Below, piece by piece: positions 1 to 7,048 of a DNA stretch of 7,269 nucleotides (positions are counted from its first letter, which is position 1; each line of letters opens with the position of its first letter). The DNA is from Planctomycetota bacterium (lineage in GTDB: Bacteria > Planctomycetota > Phycisphaerae > Sedimentisphaerales > Anaerobacaceae). Under the pieces are notes generated by a model, which had not been told where the DNA came from, did not search any database, and was given only the letters and a program-made list of their open reading frames with translations. The position numbers and the translations under genes are program-made. The stretch spans positions 1 to 7,269 of the forward strand of contig JAPLMV010000227.1 in NCBI GenBank assembly GCA_026386835.1, given 5' to 3'.

Positions 1-202
1 GAAAATACATTTGAAGCAGAAACCAGCCGGCGGTACCAACTATAATCCCCAATGTGGTCATGGAAATTATCAGTAGTATATGGCGGCGCAAAATGCCGGC
101 GATATCTTTGGGCGTCAGGGTTGGGGCAGCGGCCATTGTTCTCGGTGTCGGCGATGCCGACATCCTGTCTATCACCATTCGAGTTTGCTTTTGTTCTGCC
201 AT
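1..202 (-). CDS. Wzz-type polysaccharide chain-length determinant / tyrosine-kinase-like protein, N-terminal fragment
   Basis: Only the first 67 residues are in the window; the gene runs off the left edge. The reading frame starts at the ATG at 200-202, with an in-frame TAA stop at 224-226 just upstream. The protein opens with about 40 polar residues rich in Ala, Pro and Thr (cytoplasmic side), then LTPKDIAGILRRHILLI leads into a hydrophobic segment at about residues 42-64 (IISMTTLGIIVGTAGWFLL). A short polar N-terminus, a 'xxLRRH' basic stretch and one membrane helix are what the Wzz/PCP family shows at its start. These inner-membrane proteins set polymer length in Wza/Wzz export systems and are sometimes fused to a BY-kinase domain; whether that applies here cannot be seen. 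The Shine-Dalgarno signal is poor; Met9 or Met14 are possible alternative starts. Its position 84 bp after the TPR gene, in a locus with a Wza-type exporter, supports the call. A different single-helix membrane protein is not fully excluded. Confidence 0.72.
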   Translation of the reverse strand, partial: MAEQKQTRMVIDRMSASPTPRTMAAAPTLTPKDIAGILRRHILLIISMTTLGIIVGTAGWFLLQMYF

Positions 203-286
203 TGTCAATTTCTGATCGCTGATTTACAACCAGAACCTATGTTTACTACTTATAGTTTACACATCTCACGAATCACAGTTGCCGCA

Positions 287-3200
287 TTACTTCGAGAGGC
301 GCTCAACTGCCGACTTAATTCTATCGGCAATATTCTGAGGTAACTTATCGCCTCCGGCCTCTAATGCTTGTTTATAAGCGTTCAGCGACTGTACCTTATT
401 GCCGAGTTTTTCTTTTGTCATACCCAAATGTTCATACACTTCCGACGGCACGGAGGCCTTAGCCTGCTCATATTGCTGAATGGCCGCTTCCAATGACTCT
501 TCCGCCTGTGCATATTTACCGTTTTTATATAACACATAGCCATAAGTATCCAAGACACCGGCGTTATTCGGCATTAAATCATGAACACTTTCGATATACT
601 GCAAAGCCTTATCAAGCTTTTCGTTATTCTCTGCGAGCAAATACGCCAGATTATTCAAAACATCCGTATTATTCGGCATTTTCTCCAGGAGACTTTCATA
701 TTCTTTAATAGCTTTATCGAGATAATTTTTATCGGAAGTTTTTATATAAAGTAACTGCAGAATCGTGACTTTTTCAATCGTATAGTTAATTTTTTTAGGA
801 CTATCAGACTCCACTATCTGGATACATTTGTCAATATACTCGACGGCCTTGTTATATTCCTGTTTGATTTTGGCAAGGTTAAACATAGTATTATTGGCAA
901 CAAGTGACTGTGGGTCGGCTTGAAGTTTTTCGTTGCAGTAGGTCGAAACCTCATCCGGACCAATCAGGTAGTACATTCTCTGCAAAACCCAGGAACCGAG
1001 ATTCTCATCTGATGCGGCTTTATCAACAGCCTTGCGGCAATATTGTATGGCGGTGGTCTTGTCACCCAGTTTCAATTTGGCCTGAGCCATATTTATAAAG
1101 GCCACGGAGGCAAAATCGCCGTCGATATATTTTCCGGCCTGCTCAAAGAGCTTATCAAGCTTTCCACTGGCCAGAATCGCCTGGAGATATCCGTTAAGAG
1201 TCTCACCTGTACCAGGAAGGTTTTTGGCCTTGCTTATTTCAAGTGATTTTGTATACAGCTTCTCTGAGCCTTCGAAATCTTTCTGGAACAATGCAAATCC
1301 TGCTATGCGGTTAAGCCAGAACACATCATCTGGAAATTTTTCGAGAGTTGTTTTGTAAAACTTTGCTAATTCCTCTTTTTTACCAGATCGCGAATAAATC
1401 TGCTCAAGCAACAATCTGTTTTCCCTCGGCGTCTGCGGATTGTCGATTGCGTTCTTAAGTTCGGTTACGGCATATTCTTCAAGACCATTTTGGAGATAGG
1501 CCTTTGCCAGCAAAAGACGTGTGCCTGGGTCATCCAGCAGGGACTTGCTTTTATTAAGGTCGAGTATCGCCTGGTCATATTTACCCATGAAGAAATTTAT
1601 ATTCCCGCGTAACTGCCATACCGATGGGTTATCCTGATTAGTTTCGAGAATTCGGTTTGTCATATCCAGTGCTTTTTGCATTTGCCCCTGTCTGGTTGCC
1701 AGATTCGCCTCGAGATACAAAGCCCGTTTTTCATCAGGGTACTTATCCCTGAAGCTTTGCAATTTATTTTCAGCTTCCTTTAGAAGGCCAACATTAAGAA
1801 AAGTCTGAATCTGATAAAGACGATTATCGATAGTATCTTCGACAGACAAAAGCTCTTCCGAATATTTCTTTATAGACTTCTGGTCTGCGTTTTTTTCAGC
1901 CAGAAATGCCAGGCCTCTAATAGCAGTCGGATCTTTCGGATTCGTCTTGTATAATTCATTAAGAACTTTTCCGGCCTCTTCAAATTTGCCATCGCGGTAA
2001 TAATAGAGCCACAGCAATCTTTTATCTTTGGACTTTTCCAGCAATTCTTCAGCCTTTTTGTTCTGGCCTGTGACACGAAAATACTCTGCATAATTATCAA
2101 GTATCAATTTGCTGTTTGGGTCATAGGCAAGCGCCTGCTCAAAAGCCGACGAGGCCTTGTTATAGTAAAATTGTTTTTTTGAGGGCGTGGTCTCACGAAG
2201 CGCCATCTGCATTGCCATTTTGCCCAGCATAAAGGCATTTTCAACACTTGGTGAAACTTTCTGCAATCGGTCTCGAATGGCCAACGCATCTTCCTGGTTG
2301 TCCTTGCCGACATAGTCAGCATAAAGCCCCTGCAACGGCATGCTGATTTGTTCCGAATTCAATCTTATCGCCATCATAATCGCAGTTTTCGTCTCCGTGA
2401 CCTGCTTGGGGGTTATATTATTACCCAGCTTTTCGTTTCTCCGGTGCAAAGCCAAAGCATAATCTTTTGCAATATCTCCACTGAGAGGATTAAAAGAGAC
2501 GGCCTTCTGCATATCTGCTATGGAAGCAGACTCATTACCAAGAGCAGCGTTGACCTTGCCTCTTAGTATATAAGCAAGAGAAAAGACAGGCGATTCCTTC
2601 AGGCATTCATCCAATGCCTCCAATGCACTTTTATAATCTTCTTTAATTACAGGAACAAAGGCAGCAAAAAACTTGCCCTTGCAGCCATCGAGATTGTTAC
2701 GCTGCGCGGTACTTAAGATTTGTTCTGCAAGTTCAACATCTTTGTTTCTAAGCGCTACCTCAGAAAGATAGATGGCGGCAAAACGCTGTGCTTCCATTGT
2801 TTCGTTGTACCGTTTCTTTTCGGCTGCATTTTGTTTGTCAGGCAGGGGCAAATTAAAAATTTTCTTGAATTCTGCGGCAGCTTCATTCGGTTCGCCATTT
2901 TTGAGATAAAACGAACCAAGTCCCATAGATTTCCTGACCGGATTATCAATACTCATCAGCACGGTCATTTCTATCTCTTTACTTTTTTCAGGGGAAACAT
3001 TATTCGGGTCGGGCTCGGAGAGTAACCGTTTATAAAAAAGGGCGGTTGTATTTTGGGGTGAGTATTTCAAAATCCCGCTAATTGTGCTCCTGGCTTTTTC
3101 GACGTTTCCCTCTCTTATATAGTTGCTGCAAATCTGAGAAATGGCGGCCGTACTGATAGAATTGGGGTCTACCTTCAGGAGTTTTTCAAGCAACTTACTA

Positions 3201-5212
3201 ATGGTGTCATTGTAACCTTTCAATTCATCTGTCATGACAACATTCATAGGTTGGGATTCGAGAGTCTTTTCAGAATGCGGTAATTCGTTTGAATCATCTT
3301 TCAACCGTTTTTCCACCAGACTATATAGTACCTTAGACATTTTGGCCTGTGTCATTGACAGATTTAGTCTAATGATATTCGGATCATCTGGATTGGCCTT
3401 GGCCAATTCCTGTTCAGCTTCATCAAACTGTTTTGCCCCGATGTAAGCATTGATACGCAGTATTCTTGCTCTTTCACTGGGCCATAAATTTTGCTCAAAG
3501 ACATTTGCAGCACTGAGAACATCATTATAGGCCTGTTGTTTTAACGCCAAATCAGCATAATCCAGAAATGCCTCAGGCTTGTCTACAGCGACACCTGCCT
3601 TCAAAGCGCTCATCATAAATTCGCTGGCAGCGCCGACTTCAGAGCTATTTTTATAACCTCTGGCAAGAGCATAAGATATTTGCGAATCATTGGAACCAGC
3701 CGCTTTAAGCTGTTCATATATCGTGTACAGTTTTTTAATCGCTGCATCATTATTTCCGCGGGCAAGTTCAAGCATTCCTTCCCACTTGACCACTCGAGTA
3801 TCCTCTCCGCTGCCGGCGAGCTGTTCAATTTCATGTACCGCCTGCTCAGCCTGTTCGAGCCATGTTTTGTCCTGCGACTGTGCCGATACTGCGGATTTTG
3901 CCATCGATTCAAAAACCCGCTCGATGAAACAATTTGCCATAAATTCATATAAGATGGTTTTGTTTCTTTTATTGGCATAATTTCGCGGTCCTGGTTTATC
4001 TTGCGCATCCGGCAGGTCAAGTGCATTCCTTGCTGTATCCACTGCTTTATCAAAGTAAGCCGTTTGTTTTTCACCCTGCATCGAACCGATTGAAAATTTA
4101 CGGTAGTACAAATTGGCAGATGTTATCGCATAATTGACATTATTCCCATCCAGTTCGATGGCTTTTTCGATCGCCTGTATGGCCTTATCAAGCTTCTTAT
4201 GGCCAAGCCTTTGATAAAAATCAGTCAACATCGAGAAAGCTTCCGGGCTGGATTTGAATTTATCCACAAGTGCCAAATACTTGGGTTCAAGCGACTGAAT
4301 TTGCTTTTGCGCAGACGCAGTATCGCCGCTATGCACTATTTCCGTCTCCATCCTTAGAAGATTGATATGGGCTCTGGGGTTTGCGCCAGCAACCTTAACG
4401 GCTTGTTTCAAAATCTCCACGGCCTGTTGTCTTGCCTGGTCTTTTTCTTTAACCTGTCCCCTCGAAGCAAGCAATTCTCCCTTGGCAATAATTGTTTGAG
4501 CTAAATACCAGCGGGCATCTATGTTTTCCGGTTCAAGTTCCTTAACCTTTTCCAGATCCTCGGTTGATTTTGCAAGCAAATCATCTGGGTTTGTTACGCC
4601 TCCCATATTTGCAACTTCAAGATTAGCCCTGCCCCTTAAGAGGTATAGATAAGAACCAATTTTTTTGGCTGGAGATTTTTCTTCCAAAGCAAACGAATCC
4701 CATTTGGATACGTCATCGGGAAGCACACTCGAATCAATATTATCAATAAAGTCCGTAGTTTGCGTTGTAATCTCTTTCCATGGCCCGCCGCGTAATCCCT
4801 GTTCAGCAATACTATCGACAAATATATAAAGGTATTTCAACCGCCCAAACCTGGCTTTTACATTCTTGGGGTCTATCTGAATTATGTTATTCCAGCATCC
4901 GAGTATATTATTCCACTGGTCGGTTTTAAGATAAACATCTATGAGCTTAAAAAGTATTTCAATCCTGAGCGAATCGCTCTTGGTACGAGCACGTGCCCGA
5001 AGATAACTCTTTGAAGCAATGTTATATTGTTCGAGCCTGGAATTGGGGTCTGTCTCCCGCTCGGCGGCCTGGTACGCCTGGTCGCCGTCTTTAATAAACT
5101 TCTGGGGATCTCGACTCAGGTATAAAATTATTCCGATGGCAACAAGCCCTAAAAACACAAAAACCACTGAGCCGATAATTGCAATTTTTTTATTCAGTCT
5201 TTTCTTAGCCAT
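287..5212 (-). CDS. Giant membrane-anchored TPR-repeat protein of an exosortase/EPS locus (PrsT-like)
   Basis: The protein has 1641 residues. It begins with a basic N-terminus (MAKKRLNKK) and one hydrophobic helix at about residues 10-32, with no Cys for a lipobox, so it is predicted to be anchored in the inner membrane with the rest in the periplasm. From about residue 40 to the end it is helical repeat sequence. Clear TPR-like units are seen near 212-245, 340-373, 590-612, 763-790, 850-910, 1015-1062, 1130-1255, 1440-1465 and 1496-1620. The last block has the family-typical pattern NNLAYLLAE ... PNNAGVLDTYGYVLYKNGKY ... YEHLGMTKEKLG. A degenerate, less repeat-like linker lies near 635-665. 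TPR arrays are protein-binding scaffolds; in exosortase loci the PrsT-type TPR protein is a usual companion, but those are normally about 900 residues and often lipoproteins, so this one is unusually long. A role in assembling the EPS export machinery is inference. The start is set by a good AGGAG five bases upstream. No frameshift or internal stop is seen. Confidence 0.9.
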   Translation of the reverse strand: MAKKRLNKKIAIIGSVVFVFLGLVAIGIILYLSRDPQKFIKDGDQAYQAAERETDPNSRLEQYNIASKSYLRARARTKSDSLRIEILFKLIDVYLKTDQWNNILGCWNNIIQIDPKNVKARFGRLKYLYIFVDSIAEQGLRGGPWKEITTQTTDFIDNIDSSVLPDDVSKWDSFALEEKSPAKKIGSYLYLLRGRANLEVANMGGVTNPDDLLAKSTEDLEKVKELEPENIDARWYLAQTIIAKGELLASRGQVKEKDQARQQAVEILKQAVKVAGANPRAHINLLRMETEIVHSGDTASAQKQIQSLEPKYLALVDKFKSSPEAFSMLTDFYQRLGHKKLDKAIQAIEKAIELDGNNVNYAITSANLYYRKFSIGSMQGEKQTAYFDKAVDTARNALDLPDAQDKPGPRNYANKRNKTILYEFMANCFIERVFESMAKSAVSAQSQDKTWLEQAEQAVHEIEQLAGSGEDTRVVKWEGMLELARGNNDAAIKKLYTIYEQLKAAGSNDSQISYALARGYKNSSEVGAASEFMMSALKAGVAVDKPEAFLDYADLALKQQAYNDVLSAANVFEQNLWPSERARILRINAYIGAKQFDEAEQELAKANPDDPNIIRLNLSMTQAKMSKVLYSLVEKRLKDDSNELPHSEKTLESQPMNVVMTDELKGYNDTISKLLEKLLKVDPNSISTAAISQICSNYIREGNVEKARSTISGILKYSPQNTTALFYKRLLSEPDPNNVSPEKSKEIEMTVLMSIDNPVRKSMGLGSFYLKNGEPNEAAAEFKKIFNLPLPDKQNAAEKKRYNETMEAQRFAAIYLSEVALRNKDVELAEQILSTAQRNNLDGCKGKFFAAFVPVIKEDYKSALEALDECLKESPVFSLAYILRGKVNAALGNESASIADMQKAVSFNPLSGDIAKDYALALHRRNEKLGNNITPKQVTETKTAIMMAIRLNSEQISMPLQGLYADYVGKDNQEDALAIRDRLQKVSPSVENAFMLGKMAMQMALRETTPSKKQFYYNKASSAFEQALAYDPNSKLILDNYAEYFRVTGQNKKAEELLEKSKDKRLLWLYYYRDGKFEEAGKVLNELYKTNPKDPTAIRGLAFLAEKNADQKSIKKYSEELLSVEDTIDNRLYQIQTFLNVGLLKEAENKLQSFRDKYPDEKRALYLEANLATRQGQMQKALDMTNRILETNQDNPSVWQLRGNINFFMGKYDQAILDLNKSKSLLDDPGTRLLLAKAYLQNGLEEYAVTELKNAIDNPQTPRENRLLLEQIYSRSGKKEELAKFYKTTLEKFPDDVFWLNRIAGFALFQKDFEGSEKLYTKSLEISKAKNLPGTGETLNGYLQAILASGKLDKLFEQAGKYIDGDFASVAFINMAQAKLKLGDKTTAIQYCRKAVDKAASDENLGSWVLQRMYYLIGPDEVSTYCNEKLQADPQSLVANNTMFNLAKIKQEYNKAVEYIDKCIQIVESDSPKKINYTIEKVTILQLLYIKTSDKNYLDKAIKEYESLLEKMPNNTDVLNNLAYLLAENNEKLDKALQYIESVHDLMPNNAGVLDTYGYVLYKNGKYAQAEESLEAAIQQYEQAKASVPSEVYEHLGMTKEKLGNKVQSLNAYKQALEAGGDKLPQNIADRIKSAVERLSK

Positions 5213-5217
5213 AAATT

Positions 5218-5222
5218 CTCCT
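5218..5222 (-). promoter_or_regulatory. Shine-Dalgarno site of the TPR gene
   Basis: On the minus strand the sequence TTAGGAGAATTTATG places AGGAG five bases before the ATG at 5210-5212. It is the only strong ribosome-binding site among the gene starts in this window; the other three show weak or no match. It fixes the start of the giant TPR protein and suggests that this gene is translated independently of the upstream gene, whose stop codon is 79 bp away. Confidence 0.8.
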
Positions 5223-5235
5223 AAGCATTAAGCAT
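5222..5235. repeat. Tandem heptamer TAAGCAT x2 next to the TPR gene start
   Basis: On the plus strand TAAGCAT occurs twice head to tail and is followed by TAAAT; on the minus strand this reads ATGCTTAATGCTTA directly before the AGGAG. The copy touching the Shine-Dalgarno site could influence translation or could be chance in AT-rich spacer DNA. The minus-strand reading also gives a four-codon mini frame (Met-Leu-Asn-Ala-stop) that overlaps the ribosome-binding site; there is no evidence that it is used. Confidence 0.4.
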
Positions 5236-5291
5236 TAAATATCCTGCCTGAAAACTGCGGCCGTGACAGGCATCCGGCAACAGGTATCATA

Positions 5292-6050
5292 CTATTTTTC
5301 CCAGTCAGGCCAATGCTCTTTTTCTAAAACAGGCACAATTATAGTCAGAAGCTTTTGGCTTGCCTTAATCGCCTCATCCTTGGTTGGATAAGCTTCTCCC
5401 CCAAACCCGCTATTATTAAAGAACTTCCACTCAACTTTGGAAAAGTAGGAGTGTTTGCCGCTGATATTTTTATTGAGGGCGAATCTGGTATCTTCTCTGC
5501 TGTTGGTGTAATCTCCGTTTACCTTGAAAAAATACGAAATGGAAAATTTTGTGCTGCTTTGCCAGTAGTTCGAATTTATCTTGCCAAAAACAAGGGATCT
5601 TACCGGAATCTTCACCTTGTTACCCTCATTATTTACTTCGAACGTCTCGCTCTCGGAAGTCAATTGTTGATGACCGCTGCCGGTATAGCATTCTTCCGGA
5701 ACATGAGGGACACGGTCCGGTAGACCATAATAAGTAACAAACAATAAACACTTTCGGACAGCACTGTCGGCAGGGACATTCATGTCCTCGATAACCCACT
5801 GAATATAATCATTTGTGCCCAGTGCCTTAATAATCTCCTCATTTTCAATCTTTTCTTTTGCCATGACCTTGTAAGGAGTCAGCTTTTTTTCATCAAGAGT
5901 ATCAAGGGACTTCTTAATCGGCAACGGCTCCTTCACAAATACTATCCCGAATTTCTTTATTGCAAACGACATACTGCTGCCGGCAATTGCAAGTATAATT
6001 GCACATATCAAAAAGGACGGCTGCAAATATATTTTCATATTATTAGACAT
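5292..6050 (-). CDS. epsI: Exosortase-associated EpsI-family protein (DUF3485 type)
   Basis: The protein has 252 residues with an N-terminal membrane helix at about 11-30 (PSFLICAIILAIAGSSMSFA) and the remainder soluble, predicted to be periplasmic. The key motif is VPHVPEECYTGSGHQ at residues 114-128: His116 and Cys121 followed by a small-residue turn match the 'H-x-P-x-x-C-y-x-G-x-G' signature that I associate with EpsI/DUF3485. Other seen features are YGLPDRVPH just before it, and a C-terminal helix near 226-243 after a WKFFNN segment. EpsI proteins are encoded next to exosortases, or fused to their C-terminus as in many XrtA proteins; their biochemical role is not settled, although they are required for EPS production in some species. 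Here the gene starts only 8 bp after the exosortase stop, so the two are almost certainly co-transcribed and perhaps translationally coupled. The ribosome-binding site is weak (an AGG inside the exosortase end). Met5 is a possible alternative start. Confidence 0.88.
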   Translation of the reverse strand: MSNNMKIYLQPSFLICAIILAIAGSSMSFAIKKFGIVFVKEPLPIKKSLDTLDEKKLTPYKVMAKEKIENEEIIKALGTNDYIQWVIEDMNVPADSAVRKCLLFVTYYGLPDRVPHVPEECYTGSGHQQLTSESETFEVNNEGNKVKIPVRSLVFGKINSNYWQSSTKFSISYFFKVNGDYTNSREDTRFALNKNISGKHSYFSKVEWKFFNNSGFGGEAYPTKDEAIKASQKLLTIIVPVLEKEHWPDWEK

Positions 6051-6058
6051 GTTTTTGT

Positions 6059-7027
6059 TTATCGCCTGCGTACCACAATATCTTCAACAATCATGTTTGT
6101 CTCGTCAACAAACAACATCGACATAAACCATGCAAGAAACCAGTACAAACCAAATGCCAGCGGCAGCATCAACAGGCCGAGCATATCATGATAGATGCCC
6201 TGGGCATATTGGGGACTTATAAGAACATAGATAAACCCTGTTGTTGTAACACGCACCATATTGCAGAATATGGCGATTGGTATGGTGCTTATAAGCAGTA
6301 TAATCCGCTGCCAGACAGGTCTGTAATGCAGATACGCCATGGCAACACCCAGTGCCAAAAAAGCCATCAATAATCTCATTCCGCTGCAGGCCTCTGCGAC
6401 GTTTAGGCCAGGCTCCATCCTCTGACCTTTATAAACAATGTCTATCACAATGCCGCTGGTAATTGCATCCAGACCTTTAACCAGATTCAGCAAAGCCCCT
6501 GCCACCTGTGCCGCAAGCATCTGCATCGGCATCGTAAGCTTGACATACATTCTTTGCGGCAGCGGCACTGCGAAAATCAAAAATGCGACAGGCAGCCAGG
6601 TATATTTAACTAATCGCCAGCCGCCCAAAAACAATGTTATTGCTCCAAGCGTGGCTATCACATCTATGGGCCTTAAGTATCCATATTGGAAGTGAACTAT
6701 ATTGAGAGGATAAAATGCTATACCGAAAATCAGGAAAAATAAACCTAAATAACTTGGCTTGGTTTCAAGGTTTATAATCTCCTTCTTATGCTGGTTAATA
6801 AAATACAGACTAAAAAGAGGTATCAGAAAACCATGAGACCAGCTGCTGTCGTCTATCCATTGGCGGACAATATTGCGTATCTCATTTTGGAAAAGAAAGC
6901 AGAAAAGAACGGCAATTATGCCGACTTTGATGCAATTATGAACACCCAGGTCACGCCATTTTTGCTTTATTACGGGTGAGTCTGATTCTTTAATATTTTC
7001 AGAAGAAGCGCTGATATTGTCCACCAT
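6059..7027 (-). CDS. xrt: Exosortase (EpsH/Xrt family integral membrane sorting enzyme)
   Basis: The protein has 322 residues and is polytopic, with about eight hydrophobic segments (about 34-47, 66-78, 92-110, 121-137, 143-156, 215-232, 240-256 and 282-306). Three conserved residues expected for the exosortase/archaeosortase active site are present in order: Cys214 in AEACSGMRLL, Arg259 in CNMVRVTTTG, and His280 in GIYHDMLG. The N-terminal SHGFLIPLFSLY block (64-75) and the VPLPQRM segment (154-160) are also typical of the family. Exosortases cleave, and are thought to transfer, proteins carrying PEP-CTERM-like tails at the inner membrane; the subtype cannot be assigned from sequence alone. 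Its length suits a stand-alone enzyme, with the EpsI part encoded by the next gene. It starts 20 bp after the export-protein stop. The start ATG at 7025-7027 has no clear Shine-Dalgarno site, so translation may depend on coupling to the upstream gene. A polar head of about 30 residues precedes the first helix. Confidence 0.95.
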   Translation of the reverse strand: MVDNISASSENIKESDSPVIKQKWRDLGVHNCIKVGIIAVLFCFLFQNEIRNIVRQWIDDSSWSHGFLIPLFSLYFINQHKKEIINLETKPSYLGLFFLIFGIAFYPLNIVHFQYGYLRPIDVIATLGAITLFLGGWRLVKYTWLPVAFLIFAVPLPQRMYVKLTMPMQMLAAQVAGALLNLVKGLDAITSGIVIDIVYKGQRMEPGLNVAEACSGMRLLMAFLALGVAMAYLHYRPVWQRIILLISTIPIAIFCNMVRVTTTGFIYVLISPQYAQGIYHDMLGLLMLPLAFGLYWFLAWFMSMLFVDETNMIVEDIVVRRR

Positions 7028-7033
7028 AACTAC

Positions 7034-7048
7034 ATTAAACGATTAAAC
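7034..7048. repeat. Direct repeat ATTAAAC x2 in the spacer before the exosortase gene
   Basis: On the plus strand ATTAAAC occurs at 7034-7040 and again at 7042-7048, separated by one G; the second copy reaches into the stop codon of the upstream gene. It resembles the CATTAAGCATTAA repeat before the TPR gene. It may be a shared leader element or only AT-rich coincidence. Confidence 0.35.

Noticed and set aside
203..286. Terminator or promoter between the TPR and Wzz-type genes
   Set aside because: No stem with a T-run is visible; a TATAAG on the minus strand lacks a matching upstream -35 element.
80..343. Plus-strand open frame at the left end
   Set aside because: It crosses the Wzz-type N-terminus and the end of the TPR gene on the other strand, and its Cys/His-rich start is a shadow of the coding frame.
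3613..4074. A 153-codon minus-strand open frame inside the TPR gene, and other open frames on both strands there (for example 2720-3025 plus)
   Set aside because: They overlap the TPR frame completely, have Arg/Lys/Cys-rich compositions typical of out-of-frame translation, and show no domain pattern.
5115..5212. Lipoprotein signal for the TPR protein, as in PrsT proteins
   Set aside because: No cysteine lies near the end of the N-terminal hydrophobic segment (first Cys is residue 106), so an uncleaved membrane anchor is more likely.
5240..5290. Hairpin in the spacer between EpsI and TPR genes (GCCTG/CAGGC)
   Set aside because: The stem is only five pairs with a loop of about 16 bases and no T-run, so it is too weak to call.
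5355..5723. Plus-strand open frame of 122 codons opposite the EpsI gene
   Set aside because: The minus-strand frame encodes a recognisable EpsI protein with membrane helix and His-Cys motif; the opposite frame has no recognisable family feature.
6040..6065. Possible frameshift splitting a fused exosortase-EpsI protein
   Set aside because: The exosortase ends with a basic tail and proper stop, and the EpsI protein begins with its own start codon and membrane helix; separate genes are a natural arrangement.
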